From NCBI GenBank assembly GCA_035691865.1, contig DASSIM010000104.1:1-64000 (forward strand): a stretch of DNA of 64,000 nt, given 5' to 3'. Below the pieces are notes generated by a model that saw only the letters and a program-made list of their open reading frames with translations, did not search any database and had not been told where the DNA came from. Source of the stretch: Nitrosopolaris sp035691865. GTDB lineage: Archaea > Thermoproteota > Nitrososphaeria > Nitrososphaerales > Nitrososphaeraceae. This document shows positions 7,381-17,459 of this stretch, one piece after another (the first letter of the stretch is position 1; each line of letters opens with the position of its first letter). The position numbers and the translations under genes were made by a program.

Positions 7381-9356
7381 TCAATAAATTCACACCATTG
7401 CTTGGATTTACTATTCTCCTCATTCTTTCAACGGTTATCTCGACTTCTGCAGCGGCGCAACAACCGACAAAAACTATTGGGATTAAAATTACATCCCCTG
7501 CAAAAGGCCAACCAATCTCACTCAATGGCAATTATCTGAGGATTAGTGGGATTGCATCTCATAATGGCACGCTTGCCTGTAAAGTGTATGTCATAGTGAA
7601 TGACATGAAACCATACCAAAGGGCACTTCCTACCGGAGACCACAATAACACAAATGACTATTCCACATGGGTCTTTAATCTTGTTCCATCCTATACTACA
7701 ATCAAAACAGGAACGAATAAGATAACATCGAAACTAGCCTGCCAACAGAATAATGCCAATACTACTAACAGTTCGACTCCTTTAACAAAATTCTATAGCA
7801 TAAATGTTACTGGAACGCCGACATCTATGGCGAAACAGCAAGGCCAATTCTTGAATTCAAGTAATACGAAGGTACATAATAATAGTCTAAACGCTACTGA
7901 AAATCAAAGTAGTATCGAAAAGAACCATTCACCAATATCCAATAATAATACGAAATCCTCGGCCTCAATATCTACGAATTCTCAACAACTCAATAGCAAA
8001 ATGACGAAAACGAACGCAACAAGAAAAAATGCGATACCTGTAAACGGAGCAAACAATAATAATGCAAATGTCACCGGACAAATAGGAAATGGATCACAAC
8101 AGGTTAACCAGCCTTCACAAATGACAAGTGTCAGTGCTGCCGCGCTACTTTCTACCGCAGGCATAATATCAACACATCAAAGTGACACTCACAGTACCGG
8201 TAACGGAAATACCAATATTGATCATGGTCATCAGAAAGTTACATCTTCTAAATCTTCGTCTGGACCGACATCAATTGCGATAACCAAGAACCTGAATAAA
8301 AAAGGATCATCAGATTCTGGGAAACAACATAACAGCACGACAACTATCACCAAAGCTGACAACAAAAACGCCAGGTCATTATCGATTTCGATGCACTTAG
8401 CGAAGCGACCTATTCATGTTGGAGATAAAGAAAATCTGACACTCGGAGTTACTGATAGTAACAGTACCCATATCGTTGCCGGAGCTTCAGTATTTGGAAG
8501 TATCACAGACCCGTCTGGGCTATCTAAAAAGTTAGCAGGTATTACAAACGAGAAGGGAAAAGTCATGTATTCATGGCAAGTTAGTGGAGATAACGCGAGC
8601 GGCAAGTATAAGGTTATAATGGAGACATCTGCGCCTGGTTATCAGAATAGTTCAGTTACAAAAACATTCACAGTTGTCCCAATTCCAATAGGCTCCAATA
8701 ATACATCAAACCCACATATTATTAATAATAATGGCACCACCACGAAACAAATAGCTTCGCCCATCCCGTCGGTAAATGTAGCAACCTCATCAATAACAAA
8801 AAGCAATAATATTCACGACGCTCCGCTTATCTCTCCAAAACTGAACCCAACTCATCTTGCTTTGCAGAGTAATCCGAGTAATCAAAGCGGCAAGGTTTAC
8901 ATCCCTGGTACTACTAGTGTAACTCTCAGCAATCTCACTCTTCCGCCAATATCCAGTAGTTTCAAAAGTTTTGGGAGCGGCAAAGTTTCGATACCGAACC
9001 CTAGCCACAATATCAATGTCCCAGCAATTTCCAATAAGAATATCGCACCAAACTCTCAGACAAATAGTATTAAGAGTCCTGCCAATCTAGGTATTAATCC
9101 TACCCAAAAAACCCAGGGACCAAATAGTAATGACAAAATACCTTTTGTAATAGCTACACCTATTCTTCATATCAACAACGGCACATCCCTACCAGCTTCA
9201 AATCAACTATCTAGTACTATGGCTCTGGAAGTGGTTGATAGAATGCGTGTGGTCGGGTTTGACTCGGGTATGATTGGTCCACCTACTAGGGCCTCAGTTT
9301 CATCTACCACAACCCCTTCACAGCAAAGTACAGTATTCATTCCTTCAACAAAATAA
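7374..9356 (+). CDS. Large secreted Asn/Ser/Thr-rich surface protein
   Basis: The 660-residue product has a signal peptide (hydrophobic core about 8-26, then AAAQQ). A conserved beta-rich domain at about 35-135 has ITSPAKGQ, VNDMKPYQ, NDYSTW and KITSKLACQ with a likely disulfide. A second domain at about 335-435 has VAGASV and APGYQNSS and looks like an Ig/macroglobulin-type sandwich. The linkers and the C-terminal third are low complexity, rich in Asn, Ser and Thr, with very many N-X-S/T sequons, so heavy N-glycosylation is likely. It has the same two-domain order as the protein at 61961-63100. Start TTG at 7374 follows GAGGTGA. A cell-surface or adhesion role is inference; no catalytic motif is seen. 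Confidence 0.85.
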   Translation: MLINKFTPLLGFTILLILSTVISTSAAAQQPTKTIGIKITSPAKGQPISLNGNYLRISGIASHNGTLACKVYVIVNDMKPYQRALPTGDHNNTNDYSTWVFNLVPSYTTIKTGTNKITSKLACQQNNANTTNSSTPLTKFYSINVTGTPTSMAKQQGQFLNSSNTKVHNNSLNATENQSSIEKNHSPISNNNTKSSASISTNSQQLNSKMTKTNATRKNAIPVNGANNNNANVTGQIGNGSQQVNQPSQMTSVSAAALLSTAGIISTHQSDTHSTGNGNTNIDHGHQKVTSSKSSSGPTSIAITKNLNKKGSSDSGKQHNSTTTITKADNKNARSLSISMHLAKRPIHVGDKENLTLGVTDSNSTHIVAGASVFGSITDPSGLSKKLAGITNEKGKVMYSWQVSGDNASGKYKVIMETSAPGYQNSSVTKTFTVVPIPIGSNNTSNPHIINNNGTTTKQIASPIPSVNVATSSITKSNNIHDAPLISPKLNPTHLALQSNPSNQSGKVYIPGTTSVTLSNLTLPPISSSFKSFGSGKVSIPNPSHNINVPAISNKNIAPNSQTNSIKSPANLGINPTQKTQGPNSNDKIPFVIATPILHINNGTSLPASNQLSSTMALEVVDRMRVVGFDSGMIGPPTRASVSSTTTPSQQSTVFIPSTK

Positions 9357-9700
9357 GTGAAAATTACTTCATGCTGTACTGGTGGTCCAAAAATCTGCTT
9401 GATTTCTACAACCAGAAAGATCAAAATGATGAGATCGGTATAACGAAACTATGCTCGGTATTGAATGACTGAAAACTACATTTGTATTACCCTAGAGCGT
9501 CAACGAAACTCATTTTAGCACTCCTTGACGAATACCTGGCCAGTATTAACACAAGTCAGTGCTAAAGTGCCAAGAACCACAACTTACTGCTCCATTCATG
9601 ACCCAGGTAAATTACCTTCAAAATAAATAAAAAACCAAAATGAAATATAAAGAAATATCAGGGTGAATTTATATGTGACGATCCTTTTCTTAATATTCGC
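9357..9700. other. Non-coding stretch before queD
   Basis: No gene or clear structure is seen in these 344 bases. A plus-strand promoter for queD should lie near its 3' end but no strong TATA box is obvious. Confidence 0.4.
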
Positions 9701-10519
9701 ATGGAGAGGGTCGTCCTTGATAAAGACATTAGATATCTTGATAATAATGGGAACTTATTACGAAGCAGGGCGGAGTTCTCTGTTTCAAAGCTATTGTCAT
9801 TTCTAGGAATAGCTTATGAGTATGATGCTAATTTGAGCTTTAAAGATGGTACGAGCGCTAAGGTCGATTTCAAAACAAGTAACAAGTACATCGAAATAGT
9901 TGATTCGAAAGCAGACATAGCTAAATTCAAGCTGATAAAAAAGGAACGGCCTGATGTCGATGTTATTGCGCTAGGTCGTTCAAAGTATGCCGCGAGGGTG
10001 AATGAATTAGATTCTTTGTTTTACTATGATTCTAACCAAAGCGACCACAGCGGATCTATATTTATAGAGGATCCTTCACTTGCATTCGATTATGCGCATA
10101 TTCTCCCACTTGTCGAGAAATGCTCTATCCTACATGGGCATACCTCCACTGTGATGGTAGAGATTATTGGTAAGATGATAAATAATCTAGTGGTCGACTT
10201 CAGTGAGGCAAAGACGATAATTAAAGATACGTTAAATGTTTTTGACCATAAATTCTTCATAAATCAAAAATACCTGCAAAAAGAAAACGATCTTTATTAT
10301 TTTATTTCTTTTGATGGACCCCGTGGATACTTCAATCTACAATTGCCAAAACTAACAACTTTTCTATTGCCAAGTGAAGCAACGGTAGAAACCCTTTCAA
10401 CGGAAATAATAAAGTCGCTAGCCCCAAAAATGCCCCCCAATGTGGAAGCGTTGGGCGTCTATATTTATGAGGGTGTCAATAAAGGCGCCCACATAATTGC
10501 TCAAGTAAAAGACGATTAG
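9701..10519 (+). CDS. queD: QueD (6-carboxy-tetrahydropterin synthase) with N-terminal nuclease-like domain
   Basis: The C-terminal half (about 125-272) is a complete QueD/PTPS-fold enzyme of preQ0 and archaeosine synthesis. Zinc ligands are H133 (DYAH) and H145/H147 (LHGH), the catalytic Cys is C141, the FDH pair is D182/H183, and E257 lies in YEG. The N-terminal 110 residues are not part of standard QueD (about 120 residues). They show E25 (RSRAEF), D56 (AKVDF) and IEIVDSK with D68 and K70, the spacing of a PD-(D/E)XK endonuclease core. The domain assignment is inference from this pattern. queC follows after three bases, so both act in the same pathway. The start is ATG with no clear ribosome binding site. 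The extra domain could be a nucleic-acid-binding relic or an active nuclease. Confidence 0.85.
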   Translation: MERVVLDKDIRYLDNNGNLLRSRAEFSVSKLLSFLGIAYEYDANLSFKDGTSAKVDFKTSNKYIEIVDSKADIAKFKLIKKERPDVDVIALGRSKYAARVNELDSLFYYDSNQSDHSGSIFIEDPSLAFDYAHILPLVEKCSILHGHTSTVMVEIIGKMINNLVVDFSEAKTIIKDTLNVFDHKFFINQKYLQKENDLYYFISFDGPRGYFNLQLPKLTTFLLPSEATVETLSTEIIKSLAPKMPPNVEALGVYIYEGVNKGAHIIAQVKDD

Positions 10520-10522
10520 ATA

Positions 10523-11188
10523 ATGAAAGGATCAAAGGCACTGGTGATGCTCTCAGGTGGGCTAGACTCGGCTACCTGTCTTTATTGGGCAAAAGAAAAG
10601 TATTCAGATGTCTCAGCCATTACTTTTAATTGTTACGACAGACTTCAAAAGGAAAAAGAATCAGCCGCCCAACTTGCGAAAAGAGCAAGCATTTCTAATT
10701 TCTTGGAGATTGATATTCCATTTATTAAAGAATATTCAGATTTACAGATTGGCAGAAGTCAGAAATCGGATAGCAGATGGCCATCATATGTGCCCGCTAG
10801 AAACCTGATCTTCTACTCAATTGCTGCGCACTATGCAGAATTTCTTAATATTAAGTGGATTGTCGGAGGCCACAACAGCCACGATGGATCCTTCTTTAAG
10901 GATGCCACGAACAACTACTTAGAGAAAATAAATTCACTCTTCAAGCACGGTTGTTTGCTTTCCAATGATGATCCTTGTGTAATAGTGACCCCATTACTCA
11001 AGATGAACAAAAAACGTATAATCAACTTGGCTATACACCTGAAAGTGCCGCTTGAAGTAACTTGGAGTTGTCATACTAAAGCCAGAAGGCATTGCGGAGA
11101 ATGTTACTCATGCAAAAAACGACTCGATGCTTTCAGGTCATTGGGAATGAAAGATCCTGTCTTTAGGCACTCAAAAATTTTGCCGTAG
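10523..11188 (+). CDS. queC: 7-cyano-7-deazaguanine (preQ0) synthase QueC
   Basis: This ATP-dependent enzyme converts 7-carboxy-7-deazaguanine to preQ0, the precursor of archaeosine in archaeal tRNA. The PP-loop SGGLDSAT is at residues 11-18. The zinc site near the C-terminus is C-X7-C-X2-C-X2-C (CHTKARRHCGECYSC). At 221 residues it has normal length. It starts three bases after queD, which indicates one transcript. queE and tgtA are not in the window. A role in DNA 7-deazaguanine modification cannot be excluded given the nuclease-like domain on its partner, but no dpd genes are present. Confidence 0.94.
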   Translation: MKGSKALVMLSGGLDSATCLYWAKEKYSDVSAITFNCYDRLQKEKESAAQLAKRASISNFLEIDIPFIKEYSDLQIGRSQKSDSRWPSYVPARNLIFYSIAAHYAEFLNIKWIVGGHNSHDGSFFKDATNNYLEKINSLFKHGCLLSNDDPCVIVTPLLKMNKKRIINLAIHLKVPLEVTWSCHTKARRHCGECYSCKKRLDAFRSLGMKDPVFRHSKILP

Positions 11189-11243
11189 GCTACACGCAAC
11201 GCAATGTTAGACAAACTCTCTGCTCTCCGAACGTCTAAATCAG

Positions 11244-11492
11244 TCATTTCTTTAGCGAAGATTTGACTATTACAAGGTCGTATAACCTGCCAATAACTTC
11301 ACGCAAAAATAATACTGTTAGAATTGAAGGTGGGACCAATGCAAGCACCATTAAATTTCCTGCTAGTTCTCCGGACACTCTTGAAGAAAAAAGTGTCATT
11401 GTTAAAAAAATAGAACCACCAAGTGTGACTAGGAAAAATATTATTACTATCACAATTAGCAATATATGCAACACCAATAATCTATCTCCCAT
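11244..11492 (-). CDS. Small two-helix membrane protein
   Basis: The 82-residue product has two hydrophobic segments, about 5-36 and 45-64, and a basic end (VIVKSSLKK). It is convergent with queC and its start lies about 80 bases from valS on the opposite strand. The sequence has no recognised motif. The membrane character and ATG start support a real gene, but no ribosome binding site is clear. The function is unknown. Confidence 0.5.
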   Translation of the reverse strand: MGDRLLVLHILLIVIVIIFFLVTLGGSIFLTMTLFSSRVSGELAGNLMVLALVPPSILTVLFLREVIGRLYDLVIVKSSLKK

Positions 11493-11573
11493 TGATATTA
11501 AATCCCAGAACTATACTAACATTAATAACCGTATGCATGCGCCACTGGATAAACTATTAGATGAAAGTGCGAA

Positions 11574-13928
11574 ATGGTACTCAGAATTGAAGCCAAGTTA
11601 TGGAATCCTGCCTTGGAAAACATTATTCTGCAAAAATGGGCTAATAATGCAATTTACAAGTTCTCAGTAGACGAATCGAGAAAAGCATTTGTGATTGATA
11701 CTCCTCCTCCATACCCATCTGGAAGGCCTTGGCATATAGGGGCTGCTGCTCACTATTCACAAATTGATATGATCGCAAGAGCTTCCAGAATGTTGGGGCA
11801 CAATGTTTTATTTCCGATAGGCATTGATAGAAACGGTCTACCAGTTGAGATTTACACAGAAAAAAAATATAAAATCGTGATGAAAAAGACCGACCGAGAA
11901 CAATTTCTTGAACTCTGTGCTCACGCTCTAGACGATCTAGAGGCTGAGATGATTGAGGTAATGAAGAATCTGGGCATTAGCGGTAACTTTGAAGAATATT
12001 ATCGTACCGATTCAAAGGAATTTCGCACATTAACACAGAGCACTTTCATTTATTTATGGAAACAGAATCTAATATATCGCGCAAATAGGCCGAATAATTA
12101 TTGCCCTCAATGTGCAACAACTATTGCAGATGCAGAAATTATCTATGAGACTATCCCGACAAAGCTAATTTACATAAGATTCAGCATAATCGAAACTGGG
12201 GATAGCATTGTTGTTGCTACAACTAGACCAGAACTAATTTTTGCGTGCCAATCAATTATCGTAAATCCAAAAGACGAGCGGTATGCAGACCTGATTGATA
12301 AGCATGCTCTGGTGCCCATATTCGAGAGAGAGGTCAAGATTATAGCTCATCCTTCTGCAAAACCGGAATTTGGTTCGGGAGTAGCCATGGTTTGCAGCTA
12401 TGGGGATGAAAATGATGTCCGGATCTTCCGTGAGCTAGGATTAAAAGAAATTGTATCATTGGATGAGAATGGAAGAACTACTTCCTCAGCTGGGGCCTAT
12501 GCTAACCTTTCGGTCAATCAAGCTAGAACCAAAATCATTGAAGAATTAAGAAACATCGGTGTTCTTGAAAAAGAAGAAAACATTATGCACAGGATGCCAC
12601 TATGCGAACGTAGCAGGACTCCAGTCGAGATCATACCGCTTGAGGATTACTACTTAAAGCAAATCAATTATGTACCTAAATTAAAAGAACTTGCAAATAA
12701 GATTACTTTCCATCCTGCTATGCATAGACAAGTTTTGCTTGATTGGCTCAACTCTATTTCAATAGACTGGCCGGTAACTAGAAGACGTTTTTATGGTACC
12801 GAAGTACCAATTTGGTATTGTAACAATTGCAAACACCCCAATCTGCCAGATGAAGGAGGATATTATCGGCCGTGGAAAGAAAAGCCTCCATTTGAGAAAT
12901 GTAGTAGTTGTGGCGGCACTGAATTTATTGGAGAAGATAGAACATTTGATACTTGGTTCGACTCTAGTATCACTCCATTGTTCATTACGAGATATAAGAA
13001 TAACTCGCAATTCTATAATTATACTTATCCGACTACATTAAGACCCCAGGGAAAGGATATCATAAGAACATGGCTTTATTATACAATCTTGCGATGCTTC
13101 CAACTCACCAGTAAATTACCATGGTCTAACGCCTGGATTATGGGATACGGTCTAGACGAAAAAGGCGAAAAGATGAGCAAGAGTAAAGGGAACGTGATTG
13201 ATCCTCTTCCTCTTATTCGTAAATACGGGGCGGATGTTTTCCGATTTTGGGCAGCAGCAGAGAGTAATTTAGGCTATGATTTTCGTTGTTCTGAGCAAAG
13301 AATCCAAACTGCAAAGAATTTCTTATCTAAAATATGGAATGTTGGCAGATTTCTATCTTCTTTCGATGTTATTTTACAGATGCCTCCCACATTCTCAGCA
13401 TCTGACCGATGGATTATCGGTGAATTATCACAACTGATCAATAAATGCAAAGAAGGTTATTCTAATTTTAATTTCTTCATACCCGCAAATGGGATAAGAG
13501 AATTTACATGGAATGTGTTTGCTTCGCACTATATAGAAATGATCAAAGGACGCATTTACGATGCACGTGATCAAGATGGTCAAAGATCGGCCATATTTAC
13601 CTCCCAGAAATGTTTCTCGACAATTTTAGTTCTACTGGCCCCGATTTGTCCATTTATTACCGAGGAATTATGGACAAAAATTTACTCGGCCGAGAGTATT
13701 CATCTTCAACAAATGCCTCAACCACTGGATCATTATGGTGAATTCACAAAATATACTAAATTGATTATGGATTTTAATTCGGCGGTATGGAATAAGAAAA
13801 AAACAACTATTTCAGACGAAACCGGGAAACCATTATCGCTGAAAGATCCTATTGATACTAACATCCCATCTGAACTAGATTTATTCAAACAAGATCTAAA
13901 GACAATGCATAATTTGAAAAGCTATTGA
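11574..13928 (+). CDS. valS: Valyl-tRNA synthetase
   Basis: This class Ia synthetase charges tRNA-Val. The HIGH signature is WHIG near residue 52, after PPPYPSGRP. KMSKSKGN is near residue 531. A cysteine pair NYCPQC sits in the editing-domain region and a zinc-ribbon pattern YCNNC...CSSCGG lies before DTWFDSS. Its 784 residues match archaeal-type ValRS, which lacks the long bacterial C-terminal coiled coil. The start ATG precedes IEAKLWNP, the expected N-terminal signature. An overlapping frame from 11263 is a shadow. It appears monocistronic. Confidence 0.95.
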   Translation: MVLRIEAKLWNPALENIILQKWANNAIYKFSVDESRKAFVIDTPPPYPSGRPWHIGAAAHYSQIDMIARASRMLGHNVLFPIGIDRNGLPVEIYTEKKYKIVMKKTDREQFLELCAHALDDLEAEMIEVMKNLGISGNFEEYYRTDSKEFRTLTQSTFIYLWKQNLIYRANRPNNYCPQCATTIADAEIIYETIPTKLIYIRFSIIETGDSIVVATTRPELIFACQSIIVNPKDERYADLIDKHALVPIFEREVKIIAHPSAKPEFGSGVAMVCSYGDENDVRIFRELGLKEIVSLDENGRTTSSAGAYANLSVNQARTKIIEELRNIGVLEKEENIMHRMPLCERSRTPVEIIPLEDYYLKQINYVPKLKELANKITFHPAMHRQVLLDWLNSISIDWPVTRRRFYGTEVPIWYCNNCKHPNLPDEGGYYRPWKEKPPFEKCSSCGGTEFIGEDRTFDTWFDSSITPLFITRYKNNSQFYNYTYPTTLRPQGKDIIRTWLYYTILRCFQLTSKLPWSNAWIMGYGLDEKGEKMSKSKGNVIDPLPLIRKYGADVFRFWAAAESNLGYDFRCSEQRIQTAKNFLSKIWNVGRFLSSFDVILQMPPTFSASDRWIIGELSQLINKCKEGYSNFNFFIPANGIREFTWNVFASHYIEMIKGRIYDARDQDGQRSAIFTSQKCFSTILVLLAPICPFITEELWTKIYSAESIHLQQMPQPLDHYGEFTKYTKLIMDFNSAVWNKKKTTISDETGKPLSLKDPIDTNIPSELDLFKQDLKTMHNLKSY

Positions 13929-14031
13929 AAAGATAAGACAGCAGCACGTTTCTGAGATCTACCCGCAATGTTTCGCCACACATCTACCTTCATCATCCTG
14001 CGTAAACGTACAAACTGTTTCGCTGTGTTCT

Positions 14032-14394
14032 CTATTTTGCGTGGAGTAATTCCAACGTATCTTCCGCGATATCAATAGCAGTATGAGAGTCTATATTAGA
14101 TTCCATGGTAACGATGAGAAAGTTCTTATTTAGGTAAAATGTTAAGATCGAGATTTTTTCGCGCTCTACGTATGCGAATCTTGCTTTTCCCATAGTGTCA
14201 TCGAACCTCTGTCTCATTGATTTGCGAAGCGCTGTTTGTGCCAGATATAATTCCTCATTGGTTTGGTCTACAATAGAATCAATACCACTACGCATACCAC
14301 CAGCAATTTGTAAGCCTGTGTCATCCACAACAGCAGCATAACGAATATCGTCGTGTAAAGCAAATATTGATTCACAAAGCTTTGTGTATTCCAC
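14032..14394 (-). CDS. Roadblock-like small protein, thaumarchaeal type
   Basis: This 120-residue alpha/beta protein has the pattern IRYAAVVDDTGLQIAGG, then a long helix, then FAYVEREKISILTFYL and FLIVTMES. That is the strand-helix-strand order of roadblock/LC7-type or profilin-like folds. I recall a family of unknown function (DUF6659-type) in ammonia-oxidising archaea with the same opening, but this is from memory. The start is GTG (14394), followed upstream by an in-frame stop. It is alone between valS and a rhodanese, and the role is unknown. Confidence 0.7.
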   Translation of the reverse strand: MEYTKLCESIFALHDDIRYAAVVDDTGLQIAGGMRSGIDSIVDQTNEELYLAQTALRKSMRQRFDDTMGKARFAYVEREKISILTFYLNKNFLIVTMESNIDSHTAIDIAEDTLELLHAK

Positions 14395-14701
14395 GCCGCC
14401 ATGAAGGCGAACCTAATTATTGAATGTTGGGGTTCAGTTGTCAGCTGCAATTTGTAACAAATTATTGTCGTTTTAAGACAGGACGTGCTTTTAAATGGGG
14501 TTTGTTACTGTGGGCAATAATATAAGAAATAATGATCGCGTCCCCTGCTTGTACAACAAAATCAACGATGTTTACCTTGATTTTTCAAGGAGACGAAATT
14601 GAGCTCAAGCCTTGATAGTTCATCATTTCTTATTTCAAGTTAAGCATTTGTTCATTGTTATATATACTACTGTTGTCTAGTGTAACCACTTCTAGATTTA
14701 T
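14395..14701. other. Non-coding stretch
   Basis: No gene is visible between the GTG start of the roadblock-like gene and the rhodanese stop. The sequence is AT-rich. Confidence 0.4.
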
Positions 14702-15553
14702 TTATTTGTGTATAGGATTATCAATCATATTACCCCATTCTGTCCAGGATCCATCATAGTTCTTAACATTTGGGTATCCTAGCAGGTATTTGAGGACAAA
14801 CCAAGTATGCGATGACCTTTCACCTATCCTACAATACGTTATTACTTCTTTGTCAGGTGTTATTGCCTTTGATTCATAAATTTTCTTTAATTCGTCTACT
14901 GATTTGAATGTCCCGTCATTATCGTTGACAACTTGATTCCAGGGGATATTCTTTGCTCCCGGAATATGTCCTCCTCTCTGAGCATGTTCTGTCGGATATT
15001 CTGGTGGAGCGAGAATTTCCCCTGTAAATTCTTTTGGACTTCGAACGTCGATTATAGCTACACTCTCTCGTTTCTCTAACGATTCTTTAACGTAGTTCAG
15101 AAAGACCCGTATGCTATTGTCAGCCTGCGAGGTCTTGAAATTTCCTATTGAATATTGGGGAATGTATTTGTTAACGTCTCTGTCTTCTATTAACCACTTT
15201 TTCCTGCCTCCATTCATTAGTCTGACGTCTTTGTAGCCGTAATATTTAAAGACCCAAAATGCAAATGCTGCAAACCAATTGTTAAAATCTCCGTAAAGGA
15301 TTAACGTCGTGTCATCGTTAAGTCCAGCTCTTTGTTGTAATAAATCCTGGCAAGCATGCCTACCTAGAACATTCCGACTTACAGGATCATTTATATCCTG
15401 CTTCCAGTCAAATAAAACAGCCCCTGGTATGTGACCCAGTGAATAATTTGACCGAGGGTCATAGTCTACTTCAGCTATTCTAACTTTTTCTGAACCCAAA
15501 TGATCGGCAACCCATTGAGTATCGACGAGAACCTCGGAATGAACATAAACCAT
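14702..15553 (-). CDS. Two-domain rhodanese sulfurtransferase
   Basis: This thiosulfate or 3-mercaptopyruvate sulfurtransferase moves sulfane sulfur to cyanide, thiols or cofactor pathways. It has tandem rhodanese domains, about 1-135 and 145-283. Each has the CH2-like motif (GHIPGAV; GHIPGAKNIPW). The active-site loop of the second domain is CRIGERSS with C241. The first has Asp (YGDF) where Cys would be, so it is structural. The length is normal. A second, more divergent rhodanese lies at 23264-24130. The gene stands alone; the acceptor is unknown. Confidence 0.93.
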   Translation of the reverse strand: MVYVHSEVLVDTQWVADHLGSEKVRIAEVDYDPRSNYSLGHIPGAVLFDWKQDINDPVSRNVLGRHACQDLLQQRAGLNDDTTLILYGDFNNWFAAFAFWVFKYYGYKDVRLMNGGRKKWLIEDRDVNKYIPQYSIGNFKTSQADNSIRVFLNYVKESLEKRESVAIIDVRSPKEFTGEILAPPEYPTEHAQRGGHIPGAKNIPWNQVVNDNDGTFKSVDELKKIYESKAITPDKEVITYCRIGERSSHTWFVLKYLLGYPNVKNYDGSWTEWGNMIDNPIHK

Positions 15554-15833
15554 ATTTTATTGATACTGTACTCGAATATTTAAGCCTGAATCGATATGGG
15601 TGTTTGCATGGATTCATAGCATTTTATGGATAGGTATCAGAATGTACAAATTCTTCTGGTTTAGCATGAACATCAGATCTGGCTAGTAGATACTAAATAA
15701 GCATCTCTAGTCAGACCTTGATACATCCCAGAAATTGACCTCACTGTTGCGATTAGCACCGATTCATAAACTGGATAGAATCTATATCAGAGGTTGAGTG
15801 GGAAATCAATTAAATATGTAAGTTCACGTTTAA

Positions 15834-17444
15834 GTGGTGCCGATGAGTGACAACCAACAAACTCTCACTGCAAAGTGTCTGAGGCAACTCGAAGAAATTG
15901 ATATCAGGCCTGGCAAGATTTTCCGAAATCTAACGGTACCAGAGTTACTAGAGATTGCCATTCATAGAATGGAGGGAGAGTTTTCTAATACCGGGGCATT
16001 ATCCGTGAAAACGGGCAAATTTACTGGCAGGTCGCCTGACGACAGATACATTGTCGATGATGATATAACACACAATACGATAGATTGGGGGAAGGTTAAC
16101 CATCCTCTTTCAGAAGACAAATTTGAAATGATTTTCGGTAGAATGGGAACATTTGTCGAAGGTAAGGAGTTTTTTGTCTTCGACGGTTTCGTTGGAGCAC
16201 ATCATCAAAATAGGCTACCAATAAGAGTAATTACTGATAAGGCCTGGCAAAATCTATTTGCAACTCAAATATTTATTCGTCCGACCGCAACAGAGCTAGA
16301 AAATCATAGCCCCAAGTTCACACTTTTATCCGTAAATGATTTTGGGGCAGAATATGAATTAGAAGGAACAAAATCTGAGACATTTATTATAATAAATTTC
16401 AAGAGAAACCTTGTTCTCATAGGTTCAACGTCCTATGCTGGTGAAATCAAGAAAGCTATGTTTTCTGTGATGAACTATCTTTTGCCACGTAAAGGGGTTT
16501 TTCCTATGCATTGCTCCGCCAACACCAACAGAAGCGGAGATACGGCATTATTTTTTGGATTATCAGGTACAGGGAAGACCACTCTGTCGGCCGACCCTGA
16601 AAGGCACCTTGTCGGTGATGATGAACATGGTTGGTCCGATAATGGAATTTTCAACTTCGAAGGAGGTTGTTACGCAAAGTGCATAAACTTAAGGAAGGAA
16701 AATGAGCCACAAATATGGAGTGCCATAAAATTTGGTGCAGTAATGGAGAATGTTATTATAGACCCCTATACCCGAGAGCCGGACTTTGATGATGGAAGTC
16801 TCACAGAAAATACTAGGGCTGCTTACCCTCTCAACTTCATCCCACATGCAATTATCCCTAGTGTTGCAAATCATCCGAAAGTCATTATTTTTCTAACCGC
16901 AGATGCCTTCGGGGTAATGCCTCCGATAGCAAGGCTTACGAAAGAAGGAGCAATGTATCACTTTATGTCTGGCTATACAAGTAAACTTGCAGGAACAGAG
17001 AGAGGAATCACAGAACCCAAGGAGACATTCTCACAATGCTTTGGTGCGCCATTTATGCCATTATCTGCCAAAGAATACGCCGAGATGCTCGGACAAAAAA
17101 TCACTAAGCACGGTACCAAGGTGTATCTCATTAACACAGGTTGGTCGGGTGGGCCATATGGAGTTGGTAAAAGAATGAATCTTGCACATACGAGAGCGAT
17201 GGTGAGGGCGACATTGAATGGAGATCTAGAAAAAGGATCCTTTACCCACGACCATATTTTTAACCTGGATATCCCAACGACGTGTACAGGAGTACCTCCA
17301 GAAGTCTTCGATACCCGGAACAGTTGGTCTGATAAGCGAAAGTACGAAATTTCCGCTCGGAGGCTTGCATCACTATTTATCAAGAACTTTGAAAAGTTTG
17401 ATAATGTTGCTGAAGAAATTAGAAATGCCGGTCCAACGACATAA
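15834..17444 (+). CDS. pckA: Phosphoenolpyruvate carboxykinase (ATP)
   Basis: This gluconeogenic enzyme converts oxaloacetate and ATP to phosphoenolpyruvate, CO2 and ADP. The P-loop GLSGTGKTTLS lies near residues 242-252, followed by the metal-binding GDDEHGW and the region IFNFEGGCYAK. RSPDDRYIV near the N-terminus is typical. The product is 536 residues from GTG at 15834; ATG at 15843 is an equally likely start. In an autotrophic ammonia oxidiser it would feed sugar synthesis. It stands alone, upstream of and convergent with the tRNA-Gln gene. Confidence 0.96.
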   Translation: MVPMSDNQQTLTAKCLRQLEEIDIRPGKIFRNLTVPELLEIAIHRMEGEFSNTGALSVKTGKFTGRSPDDRYIVDDDITHNTIDWGKVNHPLSEDKFEMIFGRMGTFVEGKEFFVFDGFVGAHHQNRLPIRVITDKAWQNLFATQIFIRPTATELENHSPKFTLLSVNDFGAEYELEGTKSETFIIINFKRNLVLIGSTSYAGEIKKAMFSVMNYLLPRKGVFPMHCSANTNRSGDTALFFGLSGTGKTTLSADPERHLVGDDEHGWSDNGIFNFEGGCYAKCINLRKENEPQIWSAIKFGAVMENVIIDPYTREPDFDDGSLTENTRAAYPLNFIPHAIIPSVANHPKVIIFLTADAFGVMPPIARLTKEGAMYHFMSGYTSKLAGTERGITEPKETFSQCFGAPFMPLSAKEYAEMLGQKITKHGTKVYLINTGWSGGPYGVGKRMNLAHTRAMVRATLNGDLEKGSFTHDHIFNLDIPTTCTGVPPEVFDTRNSWSDKRKYEISARRLASLFIKNFEKFDNVAEEIRNAGPTT

Positions 17445-17459
17445 ATGAGCAAGGAGTAG

